Positions 26,701-38,776 of a stretch of 64,000 bases of DNA are shown here, one piece after another. A model generated the notes under the pieces. It was not told where the DNA came from, made no database searches, and saw only the letters and a program-made list of their open reading frames with translations. The DNA is from Epinephelus fuscoguttatus (lineage: Eukaryota > Chordata > Actinopteri > Perciformes > Serranidae): positions 33,827,839 through 33,891,838 of the forward strand of contig NC_064757.1 of the NCBI RefSeq assembly GCF_011397635.1, in the 5' to 3' direction. Numbering within the stretch: position 1 is the stretch's first letter; each line of letters starts with the position of its first letter. A program made the position numbers and the translations under genes.

Positions 26701-29700
26701 AAATTAGGCAACTGGTGATAATTTGTCAAACTACAATGGCTGCATCTGTCCAGATGAACCAAGGGCCAAGGCACATATGAAACTTGGACATATGAGACAT
26801 GCCCCCTGTGCCGCCCCTGAAATCCACACAGTGACGTGAACCCAAAGACTTTTAGTAGTACAGAGCATTAGATCATTTTCATTTAGTGCAGGCGGGGCTT
26901 CTTACCAAAAACAGCTATGTCCACATTGATGTAAGCAACAGCTCGTTCACTGAGCTTGGCGAAGTATTGCTAAAGAAAGGACAAGATCATATTTGTCATT
27001 GTCGGCATGTATACAAGCAGCAAGAATATGTAATCTGCCACTCTAGTTATCTTTGTAAAGAAATGTACTCTATAAATAAAATTGTCTTGCCTTATTTGTG
27101 ATACAGAAATATCCATCTAAAGTTTGCTAACATTTGCTAACATTAGCCATTAGCCACCATGAGCTAATGGCCAAATCAGACCAATAAAGGTTGTATCAGC
27201 AAAACTCCTGAGTGTATTGCTCATGAATCCATCTTTTCATTTACAAAGAAAGAGTTATTTCTTCTTGCAGATTAATTGCAGATCACCTCCGTGTATTCTG
27301 CAGACCCAATAAGGCCGAACTCCTCCGCTCCCCAGCTTCCAAAGATAATGGACCTGCGAGGCCTCCAGCTGCCTGCCACATAGATGAACAGAGATTAACT
27401 GTTTATTCAGGACTACAAAAAAGACAGTCATTCACTGTTGACTCTCCTCACCCTCCTTGACCCTCTTGCCCAGCACTCTGGTCAATTCCAGCATGACTGC
27501 TGTCCCACTGCTTGGGTCGATGGCACCGTGAACCCAGCTGTCCCTGTGGTTCCCATAGATCACATACCTGTCTGTGGACATAAACACACACAGAGTACAC
27601 ACATAGCACAGTCATTACAAGCAGCAAACAGATGATGGCTGATAAGGACTCGGTCTCCGGTCTCACCTGGCTCAACACTTCCTTTAATAACTCCCATCAC
27701 ATTGGAGGAGTTCTTCATCTCTCCATAGTTGAATATCTCTAGTTTCACATCACTGGAAAAGAGGTTTAAATTTAGATATATGAAGCAACAAAGACTGGAG
27801 ACAAAGACATGTCCCGCTGCTATACTGCTGCATCATCAAACAGGTGCATTAAAAACAGCTGGTGCCTGAATTGGTGTGGCAGTACCTGCTTTTGAAAACA
27901 GAATCATCCTTGAACCCTGGGCCGCCAAAGTTGTAGGTACAGTTGAATGCGCCCCTCCATGTATCTGGAGCTGGTTCCCCACCTAGTGCGCTGAAATGAC
28001 CAGCGATAAAACAAGTCAGAATGAGCTCACTGCCAACGTTTTTGAGCTTTGTTAATTCCACAAGCAGATTTGCCCCTTTACAAACCAGATGAGCGTGTAG
28101 GCGTCCTCAAATCCGATTGGTTGAATTGGAATGGGAGGGATCCCTGTGATGTTCTTGATTGGAATTCTGTAAGTGTCCTCTGGAAAATAATTCATAATGT
28201 GGAGATTATATGGAAAAGTTAAATATTAAATGACTTGTTGTTTATACTTATGCATGTTGGAAGCTTTATGTAGCTCTTGTAAAAGCCCCTCCTCAGACTG
28301 TATTGGAGCCAAAGTGCAGCAGCAATAAGCACACAATAAAAAAGAAAAACAATATTGCATTATGTACCATTTTTACACGAGTTGTTGGTTACCTTTGGCA
28401 GCCAAGTAGGGTGTAAGCATGTCTCCATAGTCAGTTTTAAAAGAACCTCTCTCCACACCAGAGGGTGGCAAGTACCAGGAGTGAGGATACGTCTCATTGA
28501 TGTCTGACATGAGACCGTCGTTGATGTCCAAAGGGTCCGTGTAGACGAGCACACCAATGACTCCATAGGGTGCTGCATTGATGGCCTACATGAGACACAC
28601 ATGGTAGCTTATTATAAACTGAATTTTATGTCATAATTTAATGATTTACACTTTTCATTGAAGTTTTCGTAACAGGCATTTCCACCTGGAAGCATTGTAG
28701 TGCAACCATTTCTACTGATGGCCATTGCCTTTTTTTAGTCTTGCCATGAATGCGTTCATTGTTGAGTCGCAACCCAGCCACCAAGAAAAAAATGAGCAAT
28801 GTACATTTTTGCAAACTATTTATATGTTAATTTGCATGTTACTATGTAGTTCATATGTGGAAATATGTAACACAACTGGTTGTATACCTTCTTAAGAATA
28901 AAAGTTAGACATTGGATTTGCATGATTTCATGATGACATCTTACTATATAATGACGAAAACTCCTCACAGACTTGGTCAATCCATGTGAAATTTGGCACA
29001 GTGGTAGAGGGTCATGGGAGGATGCGAATGAAGCAATATTACATCAATTGGCCAAAGGGGGGGCGCTATAGCAACCGATTGAAATTGCAAACTTTGAATG
29101 GGCATATCTCATGCCCCGTATGCCATAGAGACATGAAACTTTGCACAGAGATGCCTCTCCTCATGAGGAACAAATCTGCATCAAGAACCTATAACTTCCG
29201 GTTATACAGATTTTCCGCCATTTTGAATTTTTTGAAAAACACTTAAAATTGATCTCTTCCTAGGAAGTTTGAGCGATCTGCATGAAACTGGGTGAACATA
29301 ATCTAGGGACCAATATCTAAAGTTCCCTCTTGGCAAAAGTTGGAAAACTTACTAAAACTGAGCTTCTATAAGGCAATGAATATTGCAGAGGGCGTGGCTC
29401 ATCACATAAAGGTGTATAACATCTCACGGGTTTCACCCATCACCACGCAACTTTGTAGGCATATGCCCACACATAATCTGAGGGGACCCCTCCATTATTG
29501 ACCCCATCAAACAAAATGGGGGCGCTAGAGAGCTCATTTCTTATCTAGGTCTAACCGCCACATTGATTTTTACTAAACTTGATAGATATATAGAAGAGGA
29601 CGCCTCAAGGTGACTGGTGAAATTTAACTCTAATTGACAACTGGGTGGCGCTATAACAACAGAAAAATGCTTAAAAATGGCTGAAATGTGACCGATCGCT

Positions 29701-32700
29701 GTGGCTCCCCCTGTGGCCCAATGTTGTTGTGATTTCTAATTTTTGGTATGACTAAGTCATGGTATGGTATGCTGTACTCAATGGGTATGGACTAGCTACA
29801 GATAATCTGTGGTTATTTCACAGAGCTGGATATACAGTCTCTGCTTGTCTTTATAAACGGGAACCAGATGCAAAGAGGATAATAAAAACTCACTTTCGCA
29901 GCTCTTCCTGCTCCGCCATATCTGGTGATAGCAATGGTTCCCCTCAGGTCCAGTGTGTCATTCAGCAGCTGGTAGTCACTTGGCTTCCCCTGGTTGGCGT
30001 ACACCAGTTTCCCCTAAAACCATCCGAAAAATCAACAGTTCAGATCCTCACTGAGGAAAGTTAAGCTACACATGATAGGACAATATTTTTCTGTAAGAAA
30101 TACTGCATGTACACAACATATACAACATATTTATTTAATTTTCCCCAGTCTTCTAAAGCATTTTACTGCTCTCTGAGAATGATTCCACTAAACTCCTGTG
30201 CTGTGTTGGTCGGCATCAAACATGATGCCGACCAACAAAAGACTGTTTTATAATACTGATTGCAGATTTATAAAAGGCTCCTCTTTCATTACAAGCCTCA
30301 TTATATGGCTGCCTCCTCCCCTGAAATAGATAGTCACAGATAACATCACAGATCAACCGCTCTTTGTCAGTCTTAACAGATGGTCTCTTGTTGTTTTATT
30401 GACTCAGTTTACATCACAACGTGCTAGTGTTATCAGTACTTGATAAGACAAACAAAATGTTTTAGCCTCGAGGATGCAGTACCGGTTAGGAAATGCATAT
30501 TTGTGGCATCAGTAAGCCACCAGTCCTGTCTGACCTTGACTAAAAAATGAGAAATGATCATTCCAAATTATCATGACATATTTTCATTCTGTTTTGCTTG
30601 CCCTCTTTTCTTTTTTAAAGGCAAGCATGTGGGATTTGGTGGCATCTCTTGGCAGAAATGGTGTATAATATGCACATCTATGTTTTCATTAGTTTATAAT
30701 CACCTGAAAATAATAATTGTTGTGTTTTTGTTATCCAGACCTAATTTTGGTGCACCACCACTCACACATTATTTAACAAGGGGTAAATGTCCCTTATCTG
30801 TCCTCAGTCAGAAAGTTAAGAAAGGAGCAAAAGGTCATGAACGCTATTGTTAGGTTGCATAAGACAGACGTGGGACAATCATGATTTTTATGGTGTCAGT
30901 GAGTTACTTCCCTGAAATTATGCATGCTTCATTTCAACAGGAAGCCCCATAAACACAGGATATGCATAGGGTTACCTGCCCATACTACTGTATATTGTAT
31001 CTGTGCAATAAAATACAGGATGCTTCTTCTATACTGTATTTGTGAGCTTCTGTGTGGCGCACAGATGTATCTTTATGGCCTCATGAGTTTGGCTTAGTGC
31101 TACGGATTTGGTTTCCAATATAAAGGTTGTCTTATTCTTATTTTAAAAAGTCTTCTTTGGCTTTCTCTTAAAAACAAACCTATACAAAAACAAAATTACA
31201 TGAGCCTACCCAAAGTAGGGAAATGATCATTTACAGAGGAAATTAGATTTACTTTTTATTGTTATTATTTTTAGTATATTATCTTAATATTCAAAAACAC
31301 AAAGAACACAATCATACACTGTACTTACACTGCCCCTAAATGTCACATAGTGCTTTGAAGTATTAATAACTTAAGGACTATACTCAAAATAAAAAATAAA
31401 ATGCTGGAGGGCATAATGAAAAAAGACAGATAAACAAGTAGTGGGGTAAAAATGAGCTCAAGAGGAAGTTATATTTATATTCCTGACATCAAAAAAGGAC
31501 TTAGAGAGTCATATGCAGTGCTTTGAGGTTAAAATAACTTTGTAGAACAGGACCCGCAGGCATCATGGGGCACATACTGTTCTGTAGGGCTGCTCTATCC
31601 ATACAACTAAATACATTTATTGTAAGAAGCTGGTGTACCACTTTCATAATCTCTCCTTTGGAGTATTTGAAAGTTAAATTGTATGTTATATAGGCATTTT
31701 CCTGATTTTTACATTTCATGCATCAGTCAGCTTTGCTTGGTGCCAGCCAGGAGAATGTTAAATGCAATAAAGCAACTGCTTGTGATTAGATACTGAAGGA
31801 TCTAAGATCTTTAAAGGATCTTCAAACAAAAGATATGCAGGACATGGCTTTTTTACCTTTGGATTTCCACCAGGGGAGTATGCAGCGTATGGCTGAACCA
31901 CTTCAGGATCGTTCTGGTCCGAAATATAATTCTTCTCTTTTTCTCTGGCAGTGTGCAGCACTTTATTTTTTGGGTCCACTGAAATGAACAACTCATGGTG
32001 ACTAGTCTGCTTTCGATGTAGTAAATCATACAACACATGTAATAAAGTCAAACTCACTCCATCGTATAATGTAAAATGTCCTTCGGACAATTTCCATGAA
32101 TTCATTGTGTTTGACCTGCTACCGGTTAATTACAGTTTATCATCAAACTTTCTTAAACTGTGATTAAAGGATAACTTTATTAAAGGTCTAGTGTGTAGGA
32201 TTTAATGGCATCTAGCGGTGACATTGCAGAAGTGAAAGTTGACCAGAGTGCCAAGCGTGTCAATAGAGCTTAGGTGTGGAGAACTATGGTGGCCAACCTG
32301 AAAATGCAAACGGCCCTACCTAGAGCAAGTGTTTGATTTGTCTTTTCTGGGCTAATGTAGAACAACATGTCTGACTCAGTGGATTAGGACCCGCTCTGTA
32401 TGTAAATATGAACAGCTCGTTCTAATAATTAAAAAAAAAATGCATATTTTCAGATGGTTATAAACTTATAAAAACATAGTTAAACATTTTTTATTTTACC
32501 TTCAACAACAAACGTGCATGGTTAGATTTAGGAAAAAAGAACAAGAACACTTGTCGCGGGAACACTCGTCGCGGGTGAAAGTCGATGTTTGTTGGACACA
32601 ACCACCAAAACCCTCCCACCTGTCCAACTCGGACTTTCACCACCTTATTCTCATTCTTGTCCTGCCGCGTTTCACCCTGACACCTCCGAGCACCGTTAAA

Positions 32701-34696
32701 CTATAGCCCCTTTTACACTGCTAGATTTTCCGCGAATGTGGGGCTGTTTTGCCAGCAAGCTACGAGCGTTTAGACACACAGAGCCGGATTGGCGAGTTGA
32801 TCCGAGGTGCCCAATTTTCCGCCTCGTAGGGTAGTCATATTGGCGGGACCCTTTTAGTTTAAACAGACCAAGACGGCCTTCCACAACAGGAGGGGCTGTT
32901 GAAGACTTGTGGGAGGAGCTGCTGATGATGCCACATGTGCGAGCCACTGGCAGTGGATAAACAGGAAACAGCTGATAGCAGGAATTAGCGAGCAGCTAGT
33001 AGCAAGAGGGAAACACAAACCTGACAGACACTGTAAAGATGAGCAACTGGGGAGACACGGAATTGCGCGCCCTCCTTGTCCTCACAAACAAAGAGGCCAT
33101 TAACTGTCAGATGACAGGAACGGTGACGAACGGGCCGACTTATGAGAGAATTGCTGAAGGACTGACCAGCCGCGGCTTCCCTCCCACATCACTGTTTACG
33201 TCACACACTGAGCTACATATTTTGTTACTTGCTCACGCCCCCCATTGCCCCAAAAAAGGTGCATTCTGTATAAACAAAAGTAGGTGGGCGGCATTTTGCT
33301 GCACTCCCCAATTTTGTTTTTATACTGCCAGTTTTGTCATTTATACTGCCAGTGTCTGACGCTGCAAGTCACTAACCAATCACCGGATTTCGATGGCTTC
33401 GGAGTGAGACTGGGTTATAACTACATTTTCATTAGTGTATAATCACCTGATAATAAGAATCCTTGTCTTTTCGTTACGTCACAATGAGCCATTTATATCT
33501 ACACAGGGAGCGGGGCCTCATCAATGGAGTCTGCCATGTTGGACCACCATATTTCTACAGTAGCCCAGAACAGACAAACCAAACACTGGTTCTAGACAGG
33601 GCAACTCACGTCGGCCATCGTAGTTAGCAGCCCCTCCATGAGTAGCGTTAGAGCTGCTTTACTTAGTGTTTTTTTTAACCAGTTTAAATCAGCAGGTCCA
33701 TTTGTTTTGGAGAGGAAGAGACATCTGCAAATAATTCAGGTCCTGGCTAAAACCTCCTGAACAATAAACACTAAAGGAATTCTAGCCAGGAGTTCACGCT
33801 TGGCACACAAGAGAAGTTTCAGCTGGTTGCAAACCTCACTGCATGCCACTAAATCCTACACGCTGTTCCATTAAGAATTATAAATTTCAGTATTTAAAAA
33901 CATGCTGAATGAAGCAGGACGGTGTGACTGTCCCCACTTTCATTCTAACACCATAACTGACTCATCCGTTGACTCACCCACAGTGACCTTGTTGGGGTTC
34001 TTAGGGTCCGGGAAGGACAGGTACACCATGTACTCCTCTCTCCAGGCCTGGTCCAGACCAGTGTCAGGGTCCTGCCATCTCTTCAGCATATACTGCACTG
34101 TCTGCTCGTCTCCAGCTGTGGTGGCCATATGAGGCACTTTGGTCAACTCCCTGTGGAGAGAGATGAGGATAGAGAACGGGTTGATCCTGTGATGTTTTGG
34201 ATACTGTACTGTCTATAAAAGGGTTGGGAGGAATTTAAAGTGGATCCTTGGGGAAGCCATGAAAGGATCAACTGACCCACTGGAGCTTGTTCAAGAAATA
34301 TTTAGACATATACAATGTACATGAGCCTTTGGGTTTTATACACTGAGACACAAATTCAAAGTTGCTTGTATAGAGGTTGAAATTTTCTACAATCCAAACT
34401 TTAACTCCTTTTTTGACTTCCTATTTTATTTTATCACTTGAGAAAATAAAAAACCTTAACTGACTGACCAACACAGTGTAAACTTGATCAGCTCACCTTA
34501 GATTTTCTTGAATTTGGATGGTGTCCACATCAGACAAGAACTTCTCAATGAAGCTCTCGTCCACATCCTTCGCCACATCCTTCACCCAGGATGGTGCGGA
34601 GCTGCTGCTCTTGGTGATGCCATAGTGGCCAATTAGGATGCCCACAGTCAGCACGACAGCACCACACACGATCCCTATCAGCACCTGCTTTATCAT
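23770..34696 (-). CDS. naaladl1: NAALADL1, N-acetylated alpha-linked acidic dipeptidase-like 1 (19 coding exons, 743 aa)
   Basis: Exons in transcript order: 34497-34696, 33978-34150, 31857-31978, 29894-30013, 28393-28585, 28086-28179, 27886-27990, 27667-27752, 27452-27571, 27287-27372, 26906-26969, 26407-26474, 26212-26303, 25776-25869, 25460-25541, 25094-25267, 24678-24765, 24497-24589, 23770-23947 (TAG). All phases agree. The product is a type II membrane protein (anchor about residues 5-27) of the M28B zinc peptidase family that includes glutamate carboxypeptidase II (FOLH1). Order: PA-like domain, peptidase core, dimerisation domain. Predicted zinc ligands are H373 (GNHRDSW), D383 (AIDPSSG), E422, D450 (NVDIAV) and H551 (YPAYHTAYD), with E421 as general base (WGAEEFG). 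Length equals human NAALADL1 (740), and the C-terminal block AIEGAAHTL matches it rather than FOLH1. It cleaves C-terminal residues or dipeptides at the cell surface, by family. The exon 6 donor (ctg|gtttgt) is weak. Confidence 0.96.
28960..29755. repeat. unclassified teleost interspersed repeat in naaladl1 intron 4
   Basis: The block contains several short phrases typical of a high-copy fish repeat: gggggcgctatagcaacc near 29058, catatctcatgccccgtatg near 29102, gggggcgctagagagctc near 29518, and ggtggcgctataacaacag near 29643. The GGCGCTA phrase recurs through the element on the same strand. No terminal repeats or coding capacity are apparent. It ends about 140 bases from exon 4. The family is not identified. 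Confidence 0.6.
30205..30236. other. perfect 13-bp hairpin in naaladl1 intron 3
   Basis: GTTGGTCGGCATC (30205-30217) and its exact reverse complement (30224-30236) flank a 6-base loop. The stem is GC-rich in an AT-rich intron. It is too short to be a standard pre-miRNA on its own. Confidence 0.85.
30680..30745. repeat. fragment related to the intron 2 foldback element
   Basis: tcattagtttataatcacctg here matches tcattagtgtataatcacctg at about 33430. The similarity continues into gaaaataataattgttgtgt and the following TTTTGTTA. It is a solo arm fragment of the element at 32188-33867. Confidence 0.65.
32188..33867. mobile_element. foldback MITE with internal insertions in naaladl1 intron 2
   Basis: The left end (ctagtgtgtaggatttaatg) and right end (catgccactaaatcctacac) are inverted. 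The arms continue inward: left aagtgtttgatttgtctttt ctgggcta pairs with right tagcccagaacagacaaacc near 33562-33581. The arms (about 32188-32440 and 33465-33867) enclose unrelated material. One part is a block at 32510-32700 with two gtcgcggg phrases. The other, at about 32700-33400, includes a Myb/SANT-like open frame. The element is therefore composite. Boundaries are read by eye. Confidence 0.75.
33039..33359 (+). pseudogene. Myb/SANT-like (trihelix-type) fragment inside a transposon
   Basis: The frame starts [13 protein letters not shown] and continues [19 protein letters not shown]. This is the first part of a Myb/SANT-like DNA-binding domain (W...ELRALL, then YERIAEGL, then GF). Such domains are found in PIF/Harbinger accessory proteins and in genes derived from them. 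After about residue 50 the similarity stops and the frame runs on without family features, so the third helix is missing or degraded. It is probably a relic of a Harbinger-type transposon, opposite in direction to naaladl1. Confidence 0.55.
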
Positions 34697-35132
34697 TCTC
34701 CTCCCTGGAATGAGATCTTCAAAAAAAAAGAATCCTCCTTCTCTTTGGACCTAAATGTTGTGCCAGACAGTGAGCTCTCTTCAAAGTTCAGGAATGTTGT
34801 GGTTTTGCTTATGAATCCAGGCTTATGTAAGTAAAAAATCCTTGCATCTGACTCTCAAATGATCGCTGCAAGACTAGTGCAGCTGCTGGAGTGACCTCCC
34901 ATAAGAGAGAGACATGCTCATTGTAAAGATTACTCATTAATGTTTGCGGATGGGATGGACTTTATCCCTTTGCGTATGTGTGAGAGGGGGTGTAAATTAA
35001 TTTGATTTATTTCCAATGTTCACACAGTACTAAGGGTTAAATACAGGATGAACAAACTGACATGTTGCAACAAAACCTAATGTTTAATCTGTTAATCAGA
35101 ATTCATTGCTGTAAAACAACATTGCCTTTTAT

Positions 35133-35445
35133 CAGTGGTCGAATTGTTAATTTTTAACAAGGGGGATGCAATGTAGCTTTGATTTTTTTGCGTGCACACA
35201 TAATCAAATATGACAGCACAGATGTGCAAAATTAATCAAGATAAAGAAAATGGCATGACCTATACCTGCTGCCTTTAAAAAACACAAATAATGCAGCAGT
35301 GCGGGGGACATGTCCCCTGTGTCCCCCCTTCAAATTACATCAGTGCCTGCACACACAGATTCTAGATTAACAAGGGGGATGCGTTTTGGTCAATTTTCTA
35401 ACAAAGGGGAGGCATCCCCCCTCATCTCCCTCAATTCGACCACTG
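35133..35445. mobile_element. hAT-like MITE with intact target-site duplication
   Basis: The 313-bp element starts CAGTGGTCGAATTG and ends with its exact reverse complement. It is flanked by identical 8-bp duplications CCTTTTAT at 35125-35132 and 35446-35453. An 8-bp duplication with CA...TG ends is diagnostic of the hAT superfamily. The interior contains a repeated phrase, taacaagggggatgc, at about 35156 and 35368. There is no transposase frame, so it is non-autonomous. Confidence 0.9.
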
Positions 35446-36404
35446 CCTTTTATGATGCCCCAATTTGGCCTCATAACACAGTGAACAGCTGTGTGAGTGA
35501 AAATGACTTTTACTTACAGCTGGGGCATGTTTGATATGATGAAAGCTATTCTTCATTACATTAATAGTTACTTTATAGACTTAATAAACATGAAAAAATA
35601 AACATATAAACTAACTTTACATAATCAAATAAAAACATTATGTTCAACTGTCTAATGTACAACACAGTCTGTCAGTACATAAAATATATATAAAAATACC
35701 AAACAACATCATCTTGTTTCAACATTTCAGTCAAGTATGCAACATAACTAGGACAGTCTTGTCTGTGCCTATAAAAATGACCTAAGATCATTTGAGGGGC
35801 TAAAATTGTTCATGGATCTTGTGAGTCGCAATAGTACATGTCTTTCATTCTGTATGCCAACATCACATAAACCCTATCTTTGTTAGGGTGGCATATGACT
35901 TTTTCTAGGTCAATATTCAACCTGTGCGATCATGCTGATATAACTATATACAAACTGAAATTACCGTCTCGCGGTTGTCTGCCTCTGCGAACCAGTCAAG
36001 TTACACTCCGTGTCTGTCCAGACTCATTTGTGGTGTTTGTGTTTTTGCAGAACATTAGATGTCACAGTAAAGTTGACCTTTCACCTTTTAGATATAAAAT
36101 GTCATCTCTTAGTTTTGTTTTATTAGAAATCTGTGTGACGTTTTGTCAAAATTATTGTATGAATTCTTGAGTTATGGCCAAAAACATGTTTTGTGGGGTC
36201 ACAGTGACCTTGTTCACCAAAATCTAATCAGGTTGTCATTGAGTCCAAGTGGACACGTGCCAATTTTAAATAAATTTCCTTAAGACACTCTTAAGATACT
36301 GTGTTCTTGAGAATGGGATGGACATAATGACGACATGAAACACCTCTGGCCACGGCTGTTACCAGCGTGGAGGCATAAAAAAGAATCTTATGAAAATTTA
36401 TTTA

Positions 36405-36556
36405 AAGATGGGGTTTTTTTTTTTTTTTTTTTGTAAAGATATTTTTGGGGGTGTTTTACCTTTAATGGACAGGTAGGCTAAGTGTGAAAGGGCCGCTGCG
36501 GCAATGGCCTTGTACATGGGGCGCCTGCTCTATCCACTAAGCCACCAATGCCCCAT
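36405..36556 (-). mobile_element. tRNA-derived SINE, internally deleted
   Basis: On the - strand it begins with a tRNA-like head, GGTGGCTTAGTGGATAGAGC (A-box-like TGGCTTAGTGG). It ends with a tail containing CTGTCCATTAAAGGTAAAAC and then ccccaaaaatatc, next to a poly-T tract at 36414-36432 on the + strand. The B-box region expected between head and tail is not found. The copy therefore appears internally deleted and is unlikely to be transcribed by Pol III. Confidence 0.65.
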
Positions 36557-36869
36557 TTTAAGATGTTTTTGACTGATTTAGAAAACTTTTTGTCACTTAG
36601 GACCATAATAAAAGTGAATTTCACATGTATTGTTTTAATCTGAGAACATAATAGATAAAGAGTTTTATTTGTTATTCAGGTTTTTTACTTGAGTAATATC
36701 ATATGCATGAAGTGAAATGGTCAAGAGTCCAAGAACTCTCAGATTATTTAATTTTTCACTTACTTTAAATGTTACATCACTATATAAAATCAGTGACGGT
36801 AATCATCAGTCATCTTAAAGGACAATGTGATTGATAGTGTAAGACAAGGTCAATAGTTTGCCATGTTGT

Positions 36870-37095
36870 CTGTGAAGATTTTCAGCCATCCAGGTCACAG
36901 CCGAGGGGCTCTATGACATGTGACCTTAACAACTCTGAAGCTCAGAGCTCACATTTGAACTCAATGACTTTCTAAGGGTTCACACCCACACAGAGTTTAA
37001 AGCCTGCGACAGCGCACCAGTCTGTTAGAACTGAAGAAGCCTCTTGGATGAGAGGGAAACGTCTTCAAGAAACTCAAGCAAGTTCAGCTGCTTAC
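36870..37095. repeat. interspersed repeat fragment
   Basis: Contains gaagaagcctcttggatgag followed by agggaaacgtcttcaagaaa. This phrase is frequent in fish genomes and I associate it with old retroelement copies. It includes the short hairpin CCTCT...AGAGG. No open frame of useful length is present. Confidence 0.45.
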
Positions 37096-37689
37096 AATAT
37101 AGCGCTTAAGAGTCTGCCATGTTTTCATGTCTTCACATTTAATTTTGACTTTTAACCTCTGACCACACATTCTTCTGTGTCTGTACATTTATCGTAAACT
37201 GTAAAGAATGTGAAAATGAATTTGAAATGTCTTTATTTATCCACCACTGGTGACATCATCCAACAAGTCAGCAGAAGAAAGTTTACTTTCAGGGAACCAG
37301 CAAAACTTCCATACTTACGTCCATACTTCTTTGTTACTTTAGTGGCATTTATTTTCTTCCATGACATGCAGCTCCACTTAGACCACTGGTTAAAAAGTAT
37401 ACTCAAGTTAAAGGAAAAAGTGCAGTTTTAAAAAGAAACATGACATGAAAAAATACCAGTTTTACTCATGTTTGTAATTTGTTATTTGTTAACCACCCAC
37501 TCTCAAATGATCCACCTGTAGTACAAGTTCCAAATCACACTCAGCTGTAGGGTCCTTTTAAAGGTTGTGTGTCTTTTGATTGAAGTTTTTATTACCTTTT
37601 TTTTATATGTATTATATGGTCTGAATAGGCTACAGTATAGTTTGCAGGCTATAAATCATAAACTGTGTGTTTTGCTGATGCTCATGGCA

Positions 37690-38160
37690 ATGCGGTTGCA
37701 CTGGGGCCCAGTAGAGAGTGGTTGGAGGGCCCACTATCTCCAGAGCAGAGTGATTAAACCTGCTACCTCGGAAATATTCCTGTGTTCAAAGATGAACACA
37801 GGTAAAAAGTTATCTGCTACACATGCCCTCGAGAAGGCAAACCTATCTCTGTCAATGTGTCCTCTTTTGTGAAGTAGTCAGTAGAAATCTATAATAAAAT
37901 TACACGTTTATTTTACATAAACTATAAATACTTTTTTTAAAAATGTAATGAATTTCTTATTTGATTTGGTTTGTTTGTCATATACAGATTTGCAGTGATG
38001 ATTGGTGATATGTATGTTGATGCTGTCCAAAGTATGAATTGCATCATGTGACGAGACTATGAAATACAAGGTTGTTGTTTCGATGCAAAACCTGGCACTA
38101 GGGCCCGTCATTATGCAGTGTGCACCGGGGCCCATTCTGACTACCATACACCACTGGATG
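37690..38160. repeat. possible degraded repeat with GGGGCCCA ends
   Basis: gcactggggcccagtagaga near 37697 is matched in opposite sense by caccggggcccattctgact near 38123, followed by a CCATACACCACTGG end. It is weak evidence for an old inverted-repeat element. Confidence 0.3.
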
Positions 38161-38720
38161 GAGGAGTCTGGGAGGAAGAGTTTTCTAATTGTGCAATAAA
38201 TTCTGCTGTTGGAAAAAGGACAAATAATTCAGTTTGATTTCAGTTCGTTCTGTAAAATGCATGTATCTGAGGGACGACCTTCATCAGACATAAAACTACA
38301 GGAACCACTATTAAAGCAATGGCACACCCTACTGGTGAGATGTGTCATTGCAGCCCATGACAACACGGAACTTCCTGTTCACTGTAGATGTTTCCTTCTG
38401 TTTCCTACTGTGAGGTGTAGTCGCACTTGTGTTGGCAACCTTTTATAACCACAATGGAGTGATACAGTTATACAGTTTTAGAAAATGTGTTTGCATTTGG
38501 ACAAAAGCGGGGCGGAAGTCTTTGTAACTCATACTTCCTGGACTGTCAGGAGAAGTTGCAGGCATGACATGTCATCCTGAAATTTAAAAAAAAAAAAAGA
38601 AGCTATCTTTAATTACAGTCATGTCACCTCAGCTGCAGATCATTAAATAACCAAAACTAATAATCTGACGCAGGGGACGTTTCCTGTGGTTTCTCCCAGC
38701 ATGCAACACTTCCTTCATCT

Positions 38721-38731
38721 GTTTCACTTTC
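38721..38731 (-). promoter_or_regulatory. erap1: ISRE / IRF-type site at the erap1 promoter
   Basis: Read on the - strand the bases are GAAAGTGAAAC, a full match to the interferon-stimulated response element core GAAANNGAAAC. It lies 46-56 bases before the donor of the presumed non-coding exon 1 (cacg|gtaagt, GT at 38777), so at or just upstream of the transcription start. Mammalian ERAP1 is interferon-inducible, which makes the position meaningful. Function here is inferred. Confidence 0.7.
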
Positions 38732-38736
38732 ACTCC

Positions 38737-38776
38737 TGGATTATATGTGCGAACACTTAGTGCTGAAGCCGACACG
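38737..38776 (+). other. erap1: presumed erap1 non-coding exon 1 (3' part)
   Basis: A strong donor (gacacg|gtaagt) at 38777 on the correct strand lies 399 bases before the coding-exon acceptor (ttgtattacag ending at 39175). The 5' edge is unknown; a ttatat motif at 38740-38746 might mark the core promoter instead. Confidence 0.5.

Larger units (their letters stand above)
34697..38700. other. divergent intergenic region between naaladl1 and erap1
   Basis: It holds the presumed naaladl1 promoter near 34700-35000, where a possible acceptor (cattccag, - strand) lies 9 bases upstream of the ATG, so the 5' UTR may be spliced. It also holds a hAT MITE, a SINE, other repeat remnants (about 36870-37095 and 37690-38160) and the erap1 promoter at the right end. 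I recognise no additional gene. Confidence 0.6.

Noticed and set aside
37033-37075. Possible hammerhead ribozyme (ggatgag...gaaac) as in Penelope-like elements
   Set aside because: The core CUGANGA is not matched exactly and the stems do not fold into three helices; kept only as a repeat fragment.
38672-38685. NF-kappaB-like sequence (ggggacgtttcc) upstream of erap1
   Set aside because: It has one extra base compared with the GGGRNNYYCC site, so it is not a match.
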